NCBI GenBank assembly: GCA_003254905.1
Contig: QANU01053167.1
Span: 1-64,000, forward strand
DNA from: Nissolia schottii
Taxonomy: Eukaryota > Streptophyta > Magnoliopsida > Fabales > Fabaceae
Direction of reading: 5' to 3'
Length of the DNA stretch: 64,000 bases
Shown here one piece after another: positions 21,738 through 35,073 of this stretch (within the stretch, counting starts at the first letter, position 1; each line of letters opens with the position of its first letter). Below the pieces are notes generated by a model, which was not told where the DNA came from, searched no databases, and saw only the letters and a program-made list of their open reading frames with translations. The position numbers were made by a program, and so were the translations under genes.

Positions 21738-22959
21738 TAAATTAAATTTTAAATAAATATAATGCAATGATAAAATAAATAGTAACTTAACATATTTAAG
21801 TGTATAATATATATTAATAATTAAACCATATAACCAAAATGATGTGTTAACTTGAAGGCAAGGGTTAAAGTTTCCAAACCTAAGGGTACTAAGTTTAAAT
21901 CCCACATATGGTAGATTTTTTGAACTTCGGTCCGGTTCCATAGTTGGGTCATTGGATTCAGAGTTTAGGTTAATTCAATATAAAGATTAATTTCTATGAG
22001 TCAGTATAACAGAATTTTACATTATTATTCAATTGCATGTTGTTATATAAACACACACATATATATAAGTTAATCTCTTCAAAAAAAAAAATTCTGATTA
22101 TTACAAAATGCACACACAGGTGCATCCAGCGAGGTTGCCACGCAACGACAAAATAGAACTTAAAGAAAACGATACACAAGATTACCTGCCACCCACCTCC
22201 CAAGCCCCCGAACACATCGGCAAGCTGGGAAATAGCTTCATTAAAATCACCCTACGAGAAACTCAATGGGACAAACCCCTTGCTTTTTAGGGAGAAAAAA
22301 GAGTATCCAAACCAAGCTAGTTAAGAGGAAAAAAATCCAAAAAAAGAAAACAAAGAAGGAATAAAGTTTGTTACCAACAAGAATACTTCCCCAAGTATTA
22401 GAGATCAATGGAGCCCAAATCATATTGAAGTCAGCCCTTCTTGACATTTCCAACTTACAGCACAACCCGCAGCATCAATAAACATAGGAAGAAGCACATT
22501 AATCACAACTCCCCTTAGCCACCAAACCGAAACAACTTGAGGAAAGAACCCCAAGACCAAATTGAAGCCACCAAGGTAGGTCATCAGAAATCTCACAGGA
22601 ATTCCCAGACCGAAATAGAATACAGGAAATATATTACATGAAATGCATCCACCAAGGACCCTTGAAGCCTCCGAAACAAGCGCACTTGAGACGGAAAAAA
22701 GACTACAAAGGTCCAATGCTAGAGAAAATAAAGATAGAGAATCAAGACTTTACTTGCCCTACATGCACTCTCTGATAACTAAAAATAACCTCCATACCAA
22801 ACTCACCTAACATAGATAAAGGATTATAAAAAGGATCCAGTGCAACAAAATATCATAGGAATCGCCTAGCACTCCTCACACCATGAAACAGAGGCAATGC
22901 ATATAAAGTCGCCGATATAATATAGACCACTTATAGTAAACACATAGTAAATTTAGAAG

Positions 22960-23900
22960 CTTTCTCAACAGATTTCAGAGCCCACATTGAGGATAATAGA
23001 AGGTAGAAATGTTACCATTTAGAGCAAAGGTCCCTCCACTGCTTAAGCCAAAAATTAGCCGAGCTAACAACTTCAGTGTAGCAAGTTGATTTATTGTCGA
23101 AGATGACCGTGTTCCTTGCACACCATATAATCCAAACAAAGACGAAAAAGGTAATCCACCATTCTTTATTGAGGCTTTTGTCAACACAAACATTTGCCCA
23201 AGCTTGAATAAATTGTTTTGCATTTCCAGATGACACCCAAACCAATTCCATCTTTCTTTCCAAACATACCAAATCTCTTGGACAAAACTACACCTAACAA
23301 ATAGGTGATCAACTGATTTTTCATCAAAATTGCATAAGACACAACCCAGATCATCTGGACAGGTGATGTTACAAGCACTAAGTCTGTCTTTAGTGTTTAG
23401 CCTCCAGAATAACAAACCATGCCAACAATTCAACTCTTGGAGGTACAAGTCATTTCCAAATTTTTTACTGAAAAATTGAATTAAGCTATTGCCTTGTTGA
23501 GTTTGCGTCAGATAGGTGCGTGCTAATTTTGTCACAAATATCACTAAGAACTCTCCTTATCATACTTGCAGACTGATTTGTCAACCATACTCGCATTGAG
23601 CTTAGCATTGAGTAATGAGTTCTGAAGCTCTAATAATAACTAAGTCTCCCATTGGAACAATTGCCTCCTCCACCGAAAGCTTCATATCCATTCCAAACCG
23701 TCCCATAACCCACAATCTGCAATCCTACACTATCTGAGAAGAGAAATAGAGTATAGTCTTGGAAAGGAGTCCTTAAGCCATTTCACCCCAATCCATAAGT
23801 CTTCCTAGAATAGTGTTTTCTCTCAACTCCCTACTTCCATTTGAATGCCTTCTTTGCTAATTTTCACTAGCCACTCATATTTTTCTTTATTCGTACAAAT
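22960..23900 (-). mobile_element. Decayed L1-clade LINE, 3' coding part
   Basis: The minus-strand frame at 23544-22975 contains the zinc-binding domain found after reverse transcriptase in plant L1-type LINEs: LLFWRLNTKDRLSACNITCP, then CVLCNFDEKSVDHLFVRCSF. Just upstream (about 23850-23650) degraded sequence reads LKDSFPRLYSISLL and SFRWRRQL, the usual pattern before that domain. Downstream, in a shifted frame, FFVFVWIIWCARNTVIFDNK matches the W-x-IW-x-ARN-x-x-F signature. At least one frameshift and several stops break it, so it is inactive. The reverse transcriptase core itself was not found. Confidence 0.8.
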
Positions 23901-26681
23901 ACCCTGCGAGCCACGGTCTTCAAGATATTATTGAAACCTTAATAAGTGCCCTAAGTTAGCGCAAAGATACTGCAGATGCTAATTAACAAAACTGAGTCAC
24001 TAATTCTCCTTTGAGGCTTTGAGATCACTAAAATGAGTATGTCTCTCCCAACAAAACATTTTCCATACACAGAATTGAACATTTGGCCAAATGTTCAAAG
24101 AACTCAGTTATCTACTAACTGTGTTAGGCTTTATTGACCAACTCTTATTATTATACACATAAATTAGTTTTTTGTTATTATTAATTAACTCACATAACAA
24201 GATATTCAAGAATCCTAAAACTCTTATTATACATAAAACTGATAGATATTCTAAAATCTTGAAATGACAAAAACCTGAGAGTTATTTTAAATGGACGGAG
24301 TACTTATTAATATGCAATTCCTTACATTAGCTCTTTCACAATTGCCCTAATTTAACACTGGAATATTACACGTTAACATAATCCTTATTATAATATGCGC
24401 TAAAAATATATAAAAAAAAATTATTCTGTCATTTATTTATATTTAATTATATATTGTCGTGTAACTAAAATTAATTAAGTTTTTCAACCAACATCTCAAA
24501 AATCTCTTATTTAATTGCACATTATTGGACGATAGCACAATCCTTTTATACTATCATCAGTACACAAAAAATTAATCTCTACATATCAGTTATTTATTTT
24601 GTTTTTAGTAATTAACACGCGTGGCAGGAGTAAGTGGTGGAATGGATTGCGAACCAAAGTGAAGGAGTGTGTTTAGTAAGCAACAAGAAGTAAATTCTTT
24701 CTTGAGCAATGATAACAGGCAGGAAAAGAAGTAGAGAATGCGTAGAATCAACACATTGCTCAAACACCATTTTTACCACCTTAGTTTTTCAAAGTCCTTT
24801 GATCCATTACAGTTATAATTGACCCTATTCTGAAAAGTGAAAAAAGTGAAAATATAAAACAAAATCACCCCCTTTTTGGTGCACTATGGTGTCCACCACT
24901 AATAACAATGACCAATCCATTTGTAATAACTAAACTCATACGAATCTAGTGACTAATCCGCTTGTAGTAACTAAACTCATGCGAATTGTTATATTGTTGG
25001 CCACATAATGTTTTTACATTCCCACAAGTAAGAACTGAACCCCTAACCTTAGTGATAGATATAAAAAATTTAGATTGTGAGGACAAAACTGCTTAAACAT
25101 AACAATTTTTTTTTACATAACTATGTTTAGGCATAAAAAAATATATTAATCCAAAATAACATTTTTTATATTCACAATTTGTTTTAAAAAGTATAAATTA
25201 TTGAAACACGATACTAAAAAACTACATTTATTTTTGTTAGTAATTTTTTTATTTTCGTGTGAGATAAGGTTGATCAATCAATGGGATTAATCATCTAATG
25301 GGAGCAAAATTCTCTCCAGACTCATAATTTAGTAGAAAAGTTGCAAATGTTAGTGGGGCAGATGCCCCCACAATCTAATGAGTGCATCTGTCCCTGCCTA
25401 ACCTTATGATTAAGGAACAAGGTGAATTACTATCACACCATAGGTGAATTACTATCACACCATACTTTATAATTAAAAAAAATTACAGTATATTGTTGTA
25501 ATTAATGATCTCATTATTAAAATTAGACAAAATTAAAGCCACCTGAAAATTACTCTAGTTTTTGGTTTTTTTTTTTTTGTTTTTGCTAACCAATATCCGA
25601 AGCCAAAAAAGAGGGAAAACTAAAATTTTTAAAACATTGAATATTATTAAAAACATACAAGTTTCACTTGTTTTTACACAAAACTACACTCTCTAACAGG
25701 TGTCCTAACAATTTTAATTTTTTTTATAAGCAGTCAAGTCAATGAAAATGTGCCAATGAATGAACTGTGTGGTACGAAATATACATGGATCAGAAATTAA
25801 TGGCCTCAAGTGGTCCAATATTAAATAAGACAATGTATACCAGTTTGAAAAGTTTGAACAAAGAAAAATTGGAATAGGGTTAGCGGCAGCTAAATAGCTA
25901 GCAAGAACAGTTCACCAAAGAAAAAAAAAATTCAATTTCAATTTCAATATTTGAAAAATGAAATTGCAAGAATTGAACTCAAAGAAAATTTAATGTGGAT
26001 GTGGGACCAAATGTTGACAAAAAGGAATGTTTTTGCATTGATCAACAGGGTCAATCATCCATGTCAACCCCACCAAGGGTATGAAGAAGATTAGAATTTG
26101 GTGAGATTTCGTTTTGTCCACAAAACCAATGATTAACATAAAAGACTTGTCACTCTTTAGAATTTAAGATTGCTGTGTGGAAATGTGAACGCATGAGAGA
26201 CTTCTATATCAAAACAAGTCAATTTTGATAGTGATTGCTAAGAGTGGAAACAAACCCTCTAAGTTATGTCTATATAATATACATATTAAACTTTTACCTT
26301 TTTAAAAACAAGGGAAACATATATAGTCTTCCATTAGATTAAATTATATATAAGATGACGTTTTTTCTTAAGATTAATTATCTTGGATAATTAATTATTA
26401 TGTGCTTGTTTGCCGGAAAAAAGATGAGGGAATTTTTTTTTATTCATAATGAGGGAATTCATGGATGCATGTATGTTAATTGACATTATTCTAATAAAAT
26501 TATTTGTTTTCTTTCTCCTTTTTTGGCCTTATATAAAACATTTTATGTGTTTGGTGAAGTGAATCTGCATTTCAAGTTGACCAAAATGTATTAACAAATT
26601 AAATTATATCACTAATTGTAATTTTTAAGATATAAATACATTAAAAATGGGTCCGGGGTCTATACGGGTACGTATTACTTT

Positions 26682-26866
26682 TTTTTAGGTTGTCTGCCCG
26701 GTATCCAAGGCTCAGCCTTGACTAATCCGGGTCGACCCGGGTCGCGCACCTGACTATCGCCGGTGAGTCTCCCAACGGGGATAATTGCATACACAAGGTC
26801 TCGAACTCGGGACCTTACTTAAGCGATACCAAGCCACTTACCACTTGGACCAACCCCCAGTTGGTT
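26682..26866 (-). mobile_element. tRNA-derived SINE with target duplication
   Basis: A minus-strand SINE of about 185 bases. It begins AACCAACTGGGGGTTGGTCC, has box A (GGTCCAAGTGGTAAG) and box B (CCCGAGTTCGAGACC), a GC-rich body with CGACCCGGGTCGACCCGG, and a short A tail (T run at 26680-26686 on the plus strand). It is flanked by the 16-base direct repeat gggtacgtattacttt at 26666-26681 and 26867-26882, the mark of target-primed insertion. The clean duplication suggests a fairly recent insertion. Confidence 0.88.
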
Positions 26867-27480
26867 GGGTACGTATTACTTTAACTGTGTGTGATCCATC
26901 CTGAAAACAAATTTGCAGATACGTTTCATTGATTCATTCAATGTAAGTACAATATATGGTTAATATATGGTTTGTTTTTTAAAACCCATGATGGATGTTT
27001 CAAGTGATGATCGAATTGAATGAGTTAAAGAAATGAAAATAAGTCATCGAGTTTGTAACTCAATTTGTATCAATTATATTTCAATCTCTAAAATCAAATG
27101 TGATAATAATAATAATATTGGAGGTTCGATAGTTTGGATATTTAAAAAAAAATGAAAAGAAGTTAAATTTAATCTGCTAAGTTAATCAATAGGTTTAATA
27201 ATAAAGTCTTTTAAATAAATAAAAAAGTATTAATTTATTTATCAATTCATCTACCTTTATTGACATTTTTTCATTTTATCTCTAAAAATATTAGTTGATA
27301 TATGTCATAGTTAGTTGAATTAATTAATAGATATTGTAAAAATTATTTAAATTCAATGCATCCACCTGCCTTCACCTTTTACATGTACATACACTCATAA
27401 AAAAAAAATTTTAAAAAAGAGTCTGTTCAAAATGCATTGATCTTGCAATAATACAGTATTATTTAATGAGTGCATCATAA

Positions 27481-27483
<3 letters not shown>

Positions 27484-27516
<33 letters not shown>
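27484..27516. repeat. (AT)n microsatellite
   Basis: About sixteen uninterrupted AT units. Confidence 0.95.
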
Positions 27517-27522
<6 letters not shown>

Positions 27523-30500
27523 AAGAGCACTCTATATCTTAACGTTCCCTTTGAGAGGCTAGCTACCAAGACAAAGTAATGTACAAGATAGCTGCTGGAC
27601 TGTGCTTGGTATTAAAGACAGAGAAACAAAGACATGAATATGAACTTTTTTTATATCTATCTTTTTAAAAATTATCTCTTTAAAATGTTTAAGTTGATGA
27701 GAGAAAAATAATTTTAATAATTTTATATTATATCTCTTTAAATTGAATCCTTAACATTTTAGTCATAATAGTTTTGATGTTATTTTAAAAATTACCTCTT
27801 TTAAAAATTTAAACTGATAAATTTTTTTTAATAATTTTATATTATAAAAAGTCCCCATTTTGATACTAAATGCAGACTAATAGTATTATTATTATTAGTG
27901 GGCGGCTCCTTTTTCTTCAAATAAGAGCCTTTGGGGTTGACTCAGCCATACCAACAACACAAAGCACAACTTTGATCAAACACCAAATTAGTATAATTGA
28001 GCAAAGGTGTGAAACACACGTGCTTATGGGAAAGGAAAAAAAACAAAACAAAACACTACTGAAGAGAGTTATATATACACCCTCGGTACTAATTAATTAG
28101 TATCCTCTACTTTATACTCATCCACACATACCCACGTTAAACTTGTGGCCACAAAACTGCCTCTCTTTCTTTTCATCTTCATCATTTGGCCAATTCTTTT
28201 TCTCTCTTTTCTCACCCCTTCCTTTTTTGTCACTTTTTAATAATTCAGTTATATCTTCTTCTTTTTTTTAATTTTCTCATTCCCCAATTGTTATCATGAA
28301 ATTGGCAGTGGATCGTTCATGATATACTGATACGTGTGTCTTCTGTAGCCGATATCCCATATCCTCGTAGCACGTGATTCCTGTTCTATTACAATGAAAT
28401 TTGCCTAGCTAGCTCCCTAATAATAATGATGATAATAATAGCTCTGTCTCTTATTGTTTTACTAAAATTCCTTTTCTCGTGTTCTGGCTCCAATTTTGTC
28501 ACATTGCCTTACCTCAACATTACAAAAGCATGACGTCATCCTATAGGCTTCATGTGTATGTGTGTAATGTATACATTCATAGGAATACGTTTATTCCAAA
28601 TCTGACATAAAATAAAATCACAAAGCTTTTTAGGTACATATATATTCCTATTGATTAGTGGTACGCTTGCAACTAAATTGATGCATTGCATATAATTGCC
28701 CAAATGTAAGATTACGAAAAGAAAAAAAAAAACCCATGCCTTTCTCTTTTATCGGTTTAATTTTGATTTTTTTAACATTTCATAATATCTATATATTTAT
28801 AATGTTTAGGTAGTATTAATTATTTTCTTTTATTTATACCCTTGAATTTTAAGAAAGAGAATAAATGTAGTACTATTAACTATATGTTAATTTTAAAAAA
28901 ATATGTTTATTTTTTAAAGCAAGGATAATTTTGTTAATTCATATAATTTTATACTATTTTCAATATACATATTTTTGTTTGTCTTGATACGTGTATTGTT
29001 TGGTTTTGGATTAGATGAAATAGAACAAAAGGAGTATATCGTTAATAAATTATACAGTTTCATTTTAAAAATGAATAATAAATTTATTTAATTAATTACT
29101 AAGTATGTAGGTTGAACAGCTATAGCAATCAGCGATGACGTGAGCAATAGTATAATAGTCCAGAATCGTCATATTGTATTATATACTGTAAAAGGAACGG
29201 AACATTTTGAGAATGAAAGAAGACGAGGAAGAAGCTCCAAAAAATAGGGTTGGACGGTCATGACCAAATTACAAACAAGGAAGAAAGTGATGGACTTCAT
29301 CCAAATATTAATCAATGTCTTCCTTCCTCTTATGACTGCCTTGTAATGGGTCAACACGTCTCTGGGGAGAAAACTGTGGATGTGATTTCATCTACATCAC
29401 ACGTGGTATTGCCACCTCATCTCATCATCTTTCTCACACAACCTCTATTTACATAAAATGAATTATTTACGTGTGGGTTTAATATTGTTTTATTTCATTC
29501 ATTATTTGATAACTCAAATTTGTAATTATTGTTTTTTTTTAATTCATAACATTTTAACTGGATTACTTGATATGTGAATAATAAATATAACATAATAACA
29601 AGACCTTTCTCTTATATGGAGAACATGTAAGAATTTCTGTTTTTAAGTAATTGGACCGGCAAAATACGCATCTCTTGGTAAAAAGAATAGAGAAAATTCC
29701 ACTAAACTTTGGATAAGTTATTATTACCTATCCACAAAGTTAGAGGTAAAAAAAGAATGAGGAAAGAGAGCTATTTTTATTAAACAATATTTGAAGTATT
29801 CATCTAATTAAGTACTCGATGTTATTGGCTACTAGACACCACTACATCAAACGCGTTGAATATTTTAAACAAGCATTAACTTCTCTTGTATATATTATAA
29901 GTAACTGTTCTATTCTATTCTATGAGAAAAATCTCTTCAAAATTATACAGTTAATTGTATCAACTATTTTTTTTATTAATTATGATTAATTAATTTTTTT
30001 TTAAGAGTATCTACTGCGGATAGTAATGATTAATCCTTTTACGTACTATAGACCCATTTAAAGGGATAAACGCTGATTACAGATTTTAAAACTACTACAT
30101 GTTTAAGACAATGATTAAATCTTCGACACTTAGTTAACAGGTTAAGGGAGGAGAGGACCCTTACCATATTACCTTAGCCTCCATAATTTTTGTTAGGATT
30201 TTGCAAACAAATGTCTTAAGAGCACGTATTAAAGAAGTAAGAAAAAGAAATATTGTATGAACAAAATTAAAATCAACAAATCTTTAATGTATTAAAAAAC
30301 TCAAAACATTATACTTTTATCACCTTAACCAGTATCGTTAGAAAACTTGTTAGCTTTTTCTCATCTTTTTAATATGGTTAATTTAGTTCTAAGGATTTAA
30401 TTTAATCATCATATTAAAAGAGAAAAGGCTTAATCACATAAATAGATGCAAATGCAAACAAAAAAGAAGGGCTAATTAAGTGAAAAGATTAAGAGTCAAC

Positions 30501-30839
30501 CCTTCTTATAAGCCTCTGACTCATGGTAGTATGAAGAGGGCCCACGTGCCAGCTGCAAGCGCGCATGCTTGATGATGGGTCCTATGTTGTGTTGACTCTT
30601 ACCGCTCTAGAAGGTCATAAGCATGACGTCAACTTTCCCCCTTTGTATAATACTCACTTTGGACTAGTAAGTATACTTGCTTTCCTCAAATTAAATGTGG
30701 GTTGGTTTTAAATCAGGACACTAACAAAAGAATGAATAATAATAATTAATTAAAAAAATATATAATTGTTATGTTTTTTATTAAAAAAAATAAATTAAAA
30801 TTTTTAAATATACTAAAACATTGATACTTTTTATAACTC

Positions 30840-31270
30840 TTCCAAAGCTTTAGGTTTGTGAAGCTTGTGATTATCTTATACACTCAATCGCTTCACTCTT
30901 TCAAAGCTCAAGCCTAAGGGACTTGTGCGATATCTCAAAAAGAACCTAATCAAAGATCGGAAACCATATTTAGTAGCTGCTTGGAGGACTTGTGATTCAT
31001 TTGAACCCTAATTCCTCTACCATAAATCCCCAATTAATGTAAGCCCTAATTAATGGGATACGTAGGATGTTCCCCCATATATGAGAAACTGCTTACCCTC
31101 GCAAAGTCTTTCTCTTGCGCTTTTAGCTTGGAATGACGAGAAGGCTTGTGGATCCACTCAATCCACGACCTCGATCCCCTCAATACCGCCTCGAATTTCT
31201 TTCTTGCACTTCATCATCTACCCAAAATTGTGATTCGTTTCAATTACCCCGTCAACAAGTCTTAATGGTT
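30840..31270. repeat. Less AT-rich block, possible LTR-element fragment
   Basis: This block stands out from its surroundings by higher GC and by phrases such as taatgggatacgtaggatg and ccctaattcctctaccat. The gggatacgtagg phrase recalls sequences in the terminal repeats or leaders of plant Ty3/gypsy elements. No gag or pol frame was seen. It is treated as a probable old, incomplete fragment; family and age are uncertain. Confidence 0.3.
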
Positions 31271-31475
31271 TTCGGCATTAAATAGTCACTTCTATAAGAA
31301 GAATCACTAATCAAACAAGGGAGATTGAGATTCAATCTAGCTTAGATAGTGCCCACTTATCTCTACTCTAAGAAAGACAGTAATAACTAATGATTTTTAA
31401 CATAAATAGTCAAATAAAGAGAATATATATATATATATAGAATCAATTACGATTCCAAAAATATCTTTGAAATTT

Positions 31476-31790
31476 ATAAGAGAGATGTTACTTGTATATC
31501 AGTCTTGTTATTTGTACACCACAAAAATTGACACCATGTGTCATTCAGAGAGACAAACATAATTTAACACATAAATTGATAAATTAAACACATGTGTATT
31601 CGTGCATACACAAAACATAGAAACAACCACTATTAAACACATAAAAGAGCAAATATTAAACATACGTATATCTATACATGCATAAATTCTTGATAACAAT
31701 GTTTGTTTATTTATTTTATAATGTTTATTTCTGTGTTGGGTATTTAGATGTCAATTTTTTATATGTATAAATAATATTTTTCTTCCAACA
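31476..31790. mobile_element. MITE-like inverted-repeat element
   Basis: The left end ttgttatttgtacaccacaa...attgacacc is mirrored by the right end, whose reverse complement reads TATTATTTATACATATAAAA then ATTGACATC, giving about 40 bases of imperfect terminal inverted repeat. The interior is AT-rich with repeated attaaacaca motifs and no coding frame. Confidence 0.5.
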
Positions 31791-33818
31791 TTTTGTATTT
31801 ATGAATCTCTTTATAAGATGACATAACAGTGTTCTTCTATGTAATAGTTTTTTTTTCCTGATGAGTGTGATTAATGTTTATACACGATTTACACATATGC
31901 ATATAAAATGTGTGTGTTTAACTTTTATCTATTGAGATTGACCAACATAGGAATTAAAGAAGCACATCAAAGTTTTATATATAGAAAAGCAGTATCCAGA
32001 GATATCACGTAATATCTTTGCCAATTGTTAATTTGAAACTTTCCGCTCCATTAATTATTAAACATGTACTCATGTATATCAGGCAGTGGTTCACACAACA
32101 TAGAACAACACGAATATGCACACGAAATTGTTTGCATTATCAATACGTAAACTAAATAAATTCCATATGTCGCTGACAAAATTCTAAAGTTGAATTAATA
32201 CTTGCACTGCGGGGTGGGGGCTATGACCAACCCCATATGAAACAAGGTATACTTAGTTATAATTTCAAAGTAAACTTTCAGCGTATTTGAATAATCACAA
32301 AGTTTCTTTATAAGTCAATTCCCTTGCAATTTCAAAGAAATTAAGCATAGCTTTATGGATCTGGCCTAACTTGTTATATTGGACCCAAATCAACCCTAAC
32401 TTGTTTTGTAATTTCTTTTTTCCTGTCCTTAATTGTCAAATACATATTTATTTAGATAATTTCGGAAGATATATATAATGATAATTGCTAAGAATTGGTC
32501 CCTTCATCAAATATTAACTGTCATTTTTTATTTTTAGATACATCATTAACTCAATATATTTAGATACAATTTGCATTTAAATACATTGAAAGTAATTGAC
32601 CTTGAAAGTCAAAAGTATTCGATACATATTTTACTTATGCCAACATTACGTTAGAATTATAAAAGTATTCCATTAGAGAAAAAAAAGTAATCAATAGTAA
32701 ATAGCAATTATATAAGCCGAAATGTTAATTATTATTTTGTTAACTAGCAATATATAGAACTTTTTGCTCTAAGCAAGTTAACTTTTTCTATAGTCTCGAT
32801 TAGTCTAATAAAAATTAATTATGCTTTGCAAATAAGTTATATCATTGCATGTTATTTTTAATTGTTCATTCATGCATATTGAGTAGTTTTTCTGTTGGAA
32901 AAATTAAGCAAACACTTAGGGCCCATAAATCTAATTGTACCTAATTAATTAGCTGATTGAACTTTTGAAAACGACCAAGAGAATGTTAGGACATAATAAT
33001 GTCAAGTTAATAGACCTTTGTCAAAATCATGACATATATTGATCACAATCTAATCTGAAAAACGTAGAACAAAAGCTCAATGCCAAAGATTAGGGGTTGA
33101 CATTGATTTAATTGCATGGTTTTTTTTTTTTTTGGTTTTCTTTATTTTTTCCATTTAATAAGTATTTGACATCAAACACGATAGTATTCAGCAGTGGTTA
33201 AGGTACTTAACTACTATGTTCTTAATTAATATATCTTTCTCAAACTATATAGAAGATTATACTAAGGAGAGATTGACAAAATCATTGACATGGGGCTGAA
33301 ATGATATTTGAAATTGGTCCCTGCTACAGTTATGTTAGGTCAAGTATTAGTTACGTAATATTTGTGTATTAGTTTCACTAACCCGCGTGATGTGCACGCG
33401 CCTACTCACTGCGATTCTGGCTGCCAATGCCGGTAAAAAAATAAATGGAAATATATTAGTTACATTATTATATATCTAACCTAATGGATTTGTTTATTTA
33501 TTTGCCCTGGTAGTGGTACTATACATTGTCTTCTATAATGATAAAAAAAAATGGACCATTTTAATGGTCCTCAAGCTTATCATAGCGCTCAGCTTTTTTG
33601 AGTTATAATAATAATGACTGGTGTACCATGTCAAACAATTTAGGAATAACAAATGAGGAGTGCAAAATAAGGTGGGATGGCTAAAATGTCAAATAAGGAG
33701 GAAATTGATAAATCGTTTTATAAATAAAGAAGACTAAATAAACTGTGTGGTTTGATACATATCAACAAGAAGTATATTTTTGACTAAATAATTTTAAATA
33801 AATAAATATTGTTGTATA

Positions 33819-33983
33819 ATTAATAGAGTGAGCTTAACGTACAAGAAGGTTGTTATCTCGTGACTTAGATATCATATGTTCAAATCCTGAAAATAGTCTC
33901 TCTGCTCGTTGGAATAAGATTGCGCACATCACCCCTCCCCAAACTCCAATAGGTAAGAGTCTCGTGCACTACACCACCGTTTT
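33819..33983 (+). mobile_element. tRNA-derived SINE with target duplication
   Basis: Plus-strand SINE. A tRNA-like head includes the box-B-like ATGTTCAAATCCTG, followed by aatagtctctctgctcg, aagattgcgcacatcacccc and gtaagagtctcgtgcac, a pattern shared with plant SINEs of the TS/SolS-like type. It is flanked by aaatattgttgtata (33804-33818) and aaatattattgtata (33984-33998), a 15-base target duplication with one mismatch. Confidence 0.75.
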
Positions 33984-34487
33984 AAATATTATTGTATAGT
34001 GAATTCTTACTAATTAAATAAATATTTTTAAAGAAATAATAATAATAAAAAAAATCATCCCTTCACATTACATGTTAAATTCATCTGAAGTATATAGTTT
34101 TCTAAAAATTCTGAAGTGTTCTTGGAGTAAAAAATTTTCTTATTTTGTTTCATGAAATATTTTACGTATCTACCTTATGACCTACAATATGAATCATCTA
34201 ATAAATAAATTTCTTTTTTTTTAAGAGTATCTAAAAATCTCTCAAATGTTTGTCTCTTTGCCATATAAATTACAATGTTACATCTACAAAACATTATACA
34301 CAAGGAACACCGAACACATATTGTCCACGAGTATCACAACTATTCAGATCTTATAGTATAATTTTAACACAAAAGTAACCCCAAACAGAAAACAAATCCA
34401 TGAAAAAAATAACCATATAGAAAAACAAAACACTAACCAACAATAATTACAATAGACCAAAATAAAAAGTTGGTTCTTTAAATATCT

Positions 34488-34815
34488 TATGAGATAAATA
34501 TTCTATACTAATTAATTTATCTATTTTTGATAATTTTTAGGACTAAATTTATCAAATTTTGTTATCATTTCATGTTTTATATGATCGTAATAAACTTTTC
34601 AATTAGTTAACTTATAAAAGTTTTAGAGATTTACGAACCATTTGAGCTTATGATACATCTCTCTATAAATATTATATTGAAAAATATTAATTTATCATAT
34701 TAGATCATATAATTCATCAATATGACATATTAGGTAATGGAATAATAATAAAATTTGATGAATTTAGTTATAAAAATTATAAAAAAAAAGAAATAAATTA
34801 AGTAACACATGGGTA
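34488..34815. repeat. Foldback MITE-like repeat, copy 2
   Basis: Same family and orientation as 1125-1440; both finish near tatttgagaaa. It ends about 120 bases upstream of the TATA box of the bHLH112-like gene, so it forms part of that promoter. Confidence 0.6.
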
Positions 34816-34933
34816 TTTGAGAAAAGAAAATGAGAATTAGAATTGGATTCAAAATTCTCTCTCTCAGTAGTCCAATCATCCCCTTGTAATTAAATGTCAA
34901 CCGGATTCGGGTAACCGTTCCCAAATAAGCACT

Positions 34934-34942
34934 TATATAAAT
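34934..34942 (+). promoter_or_regulatory. TATA box of the bHLH112-like gene
   Basis: TATATAAAT within acttatataaatagctgc, 132 bases before the ATG at 35074, implying a 5' leader of roughly 100 bases. Confidence 0.7.
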
Positions 34943-35073
34943 AGCTGCTATGTGACTTTGATACCAATATTGAAAATATAGAGAGCAAGTACCAAAAGAA
35001 GCAGAAGCAGAGGCTAGCTATCTCAAAGTTACAAAACCAACCATCTAAATATATACCCTAAAAAAAAATTGGT

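Larger units (their letters stand above)
19627..22959. other. Intergenic DNA dominated by transposon debris
   Basis: Promoter flank of MORF9, then a MITE (20518-20744), a truncated SINE (21188-21283), an (AT)n run and, toward 22-22.9 kb, less AT-rich sequence that may include the 3' part of the LINE. A phrase near 20033-20080 (aaagaattgagctatcta..ttagactttgttga) recurs with changes at 24095-24145. An exon-like 66-base frame at 22186-22251 is described under findings. Confidence 0.5.
23901..35073. other. 11-kb gene-free region upstream of the bHLH112-like gene
   Basis: No open frame with family resemblance was found on either strand. It contains two SINEs, a MITE, an (AT)n array, the foldback repeat copy 2, and a less AT-rich block at 30840-31270. 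Near 24290-24310 ggacggagta looks like one end of a truncated Stowaway element. G-boxes occur at 28371, 29400 and 30543, and TGACGTCA at 28531 and 30624. The final few hundred bases are the promoter of the bHLH112-like gene. Confidence 0.5.

Noticed and set aside
22420-22716. Hydrophobic 98-codon minus-strand frame resembling a membrane protein
   Set aside because: The hydrophobicity follows from T-rich sequence next to LINE remnants; no family match.
26682-26866. Functional tRNA genes at the box A/box B pairs
   Set aside because: Acceptor and anticodon arms do not pair, and the segments continue into SINE bodies with target duplications.
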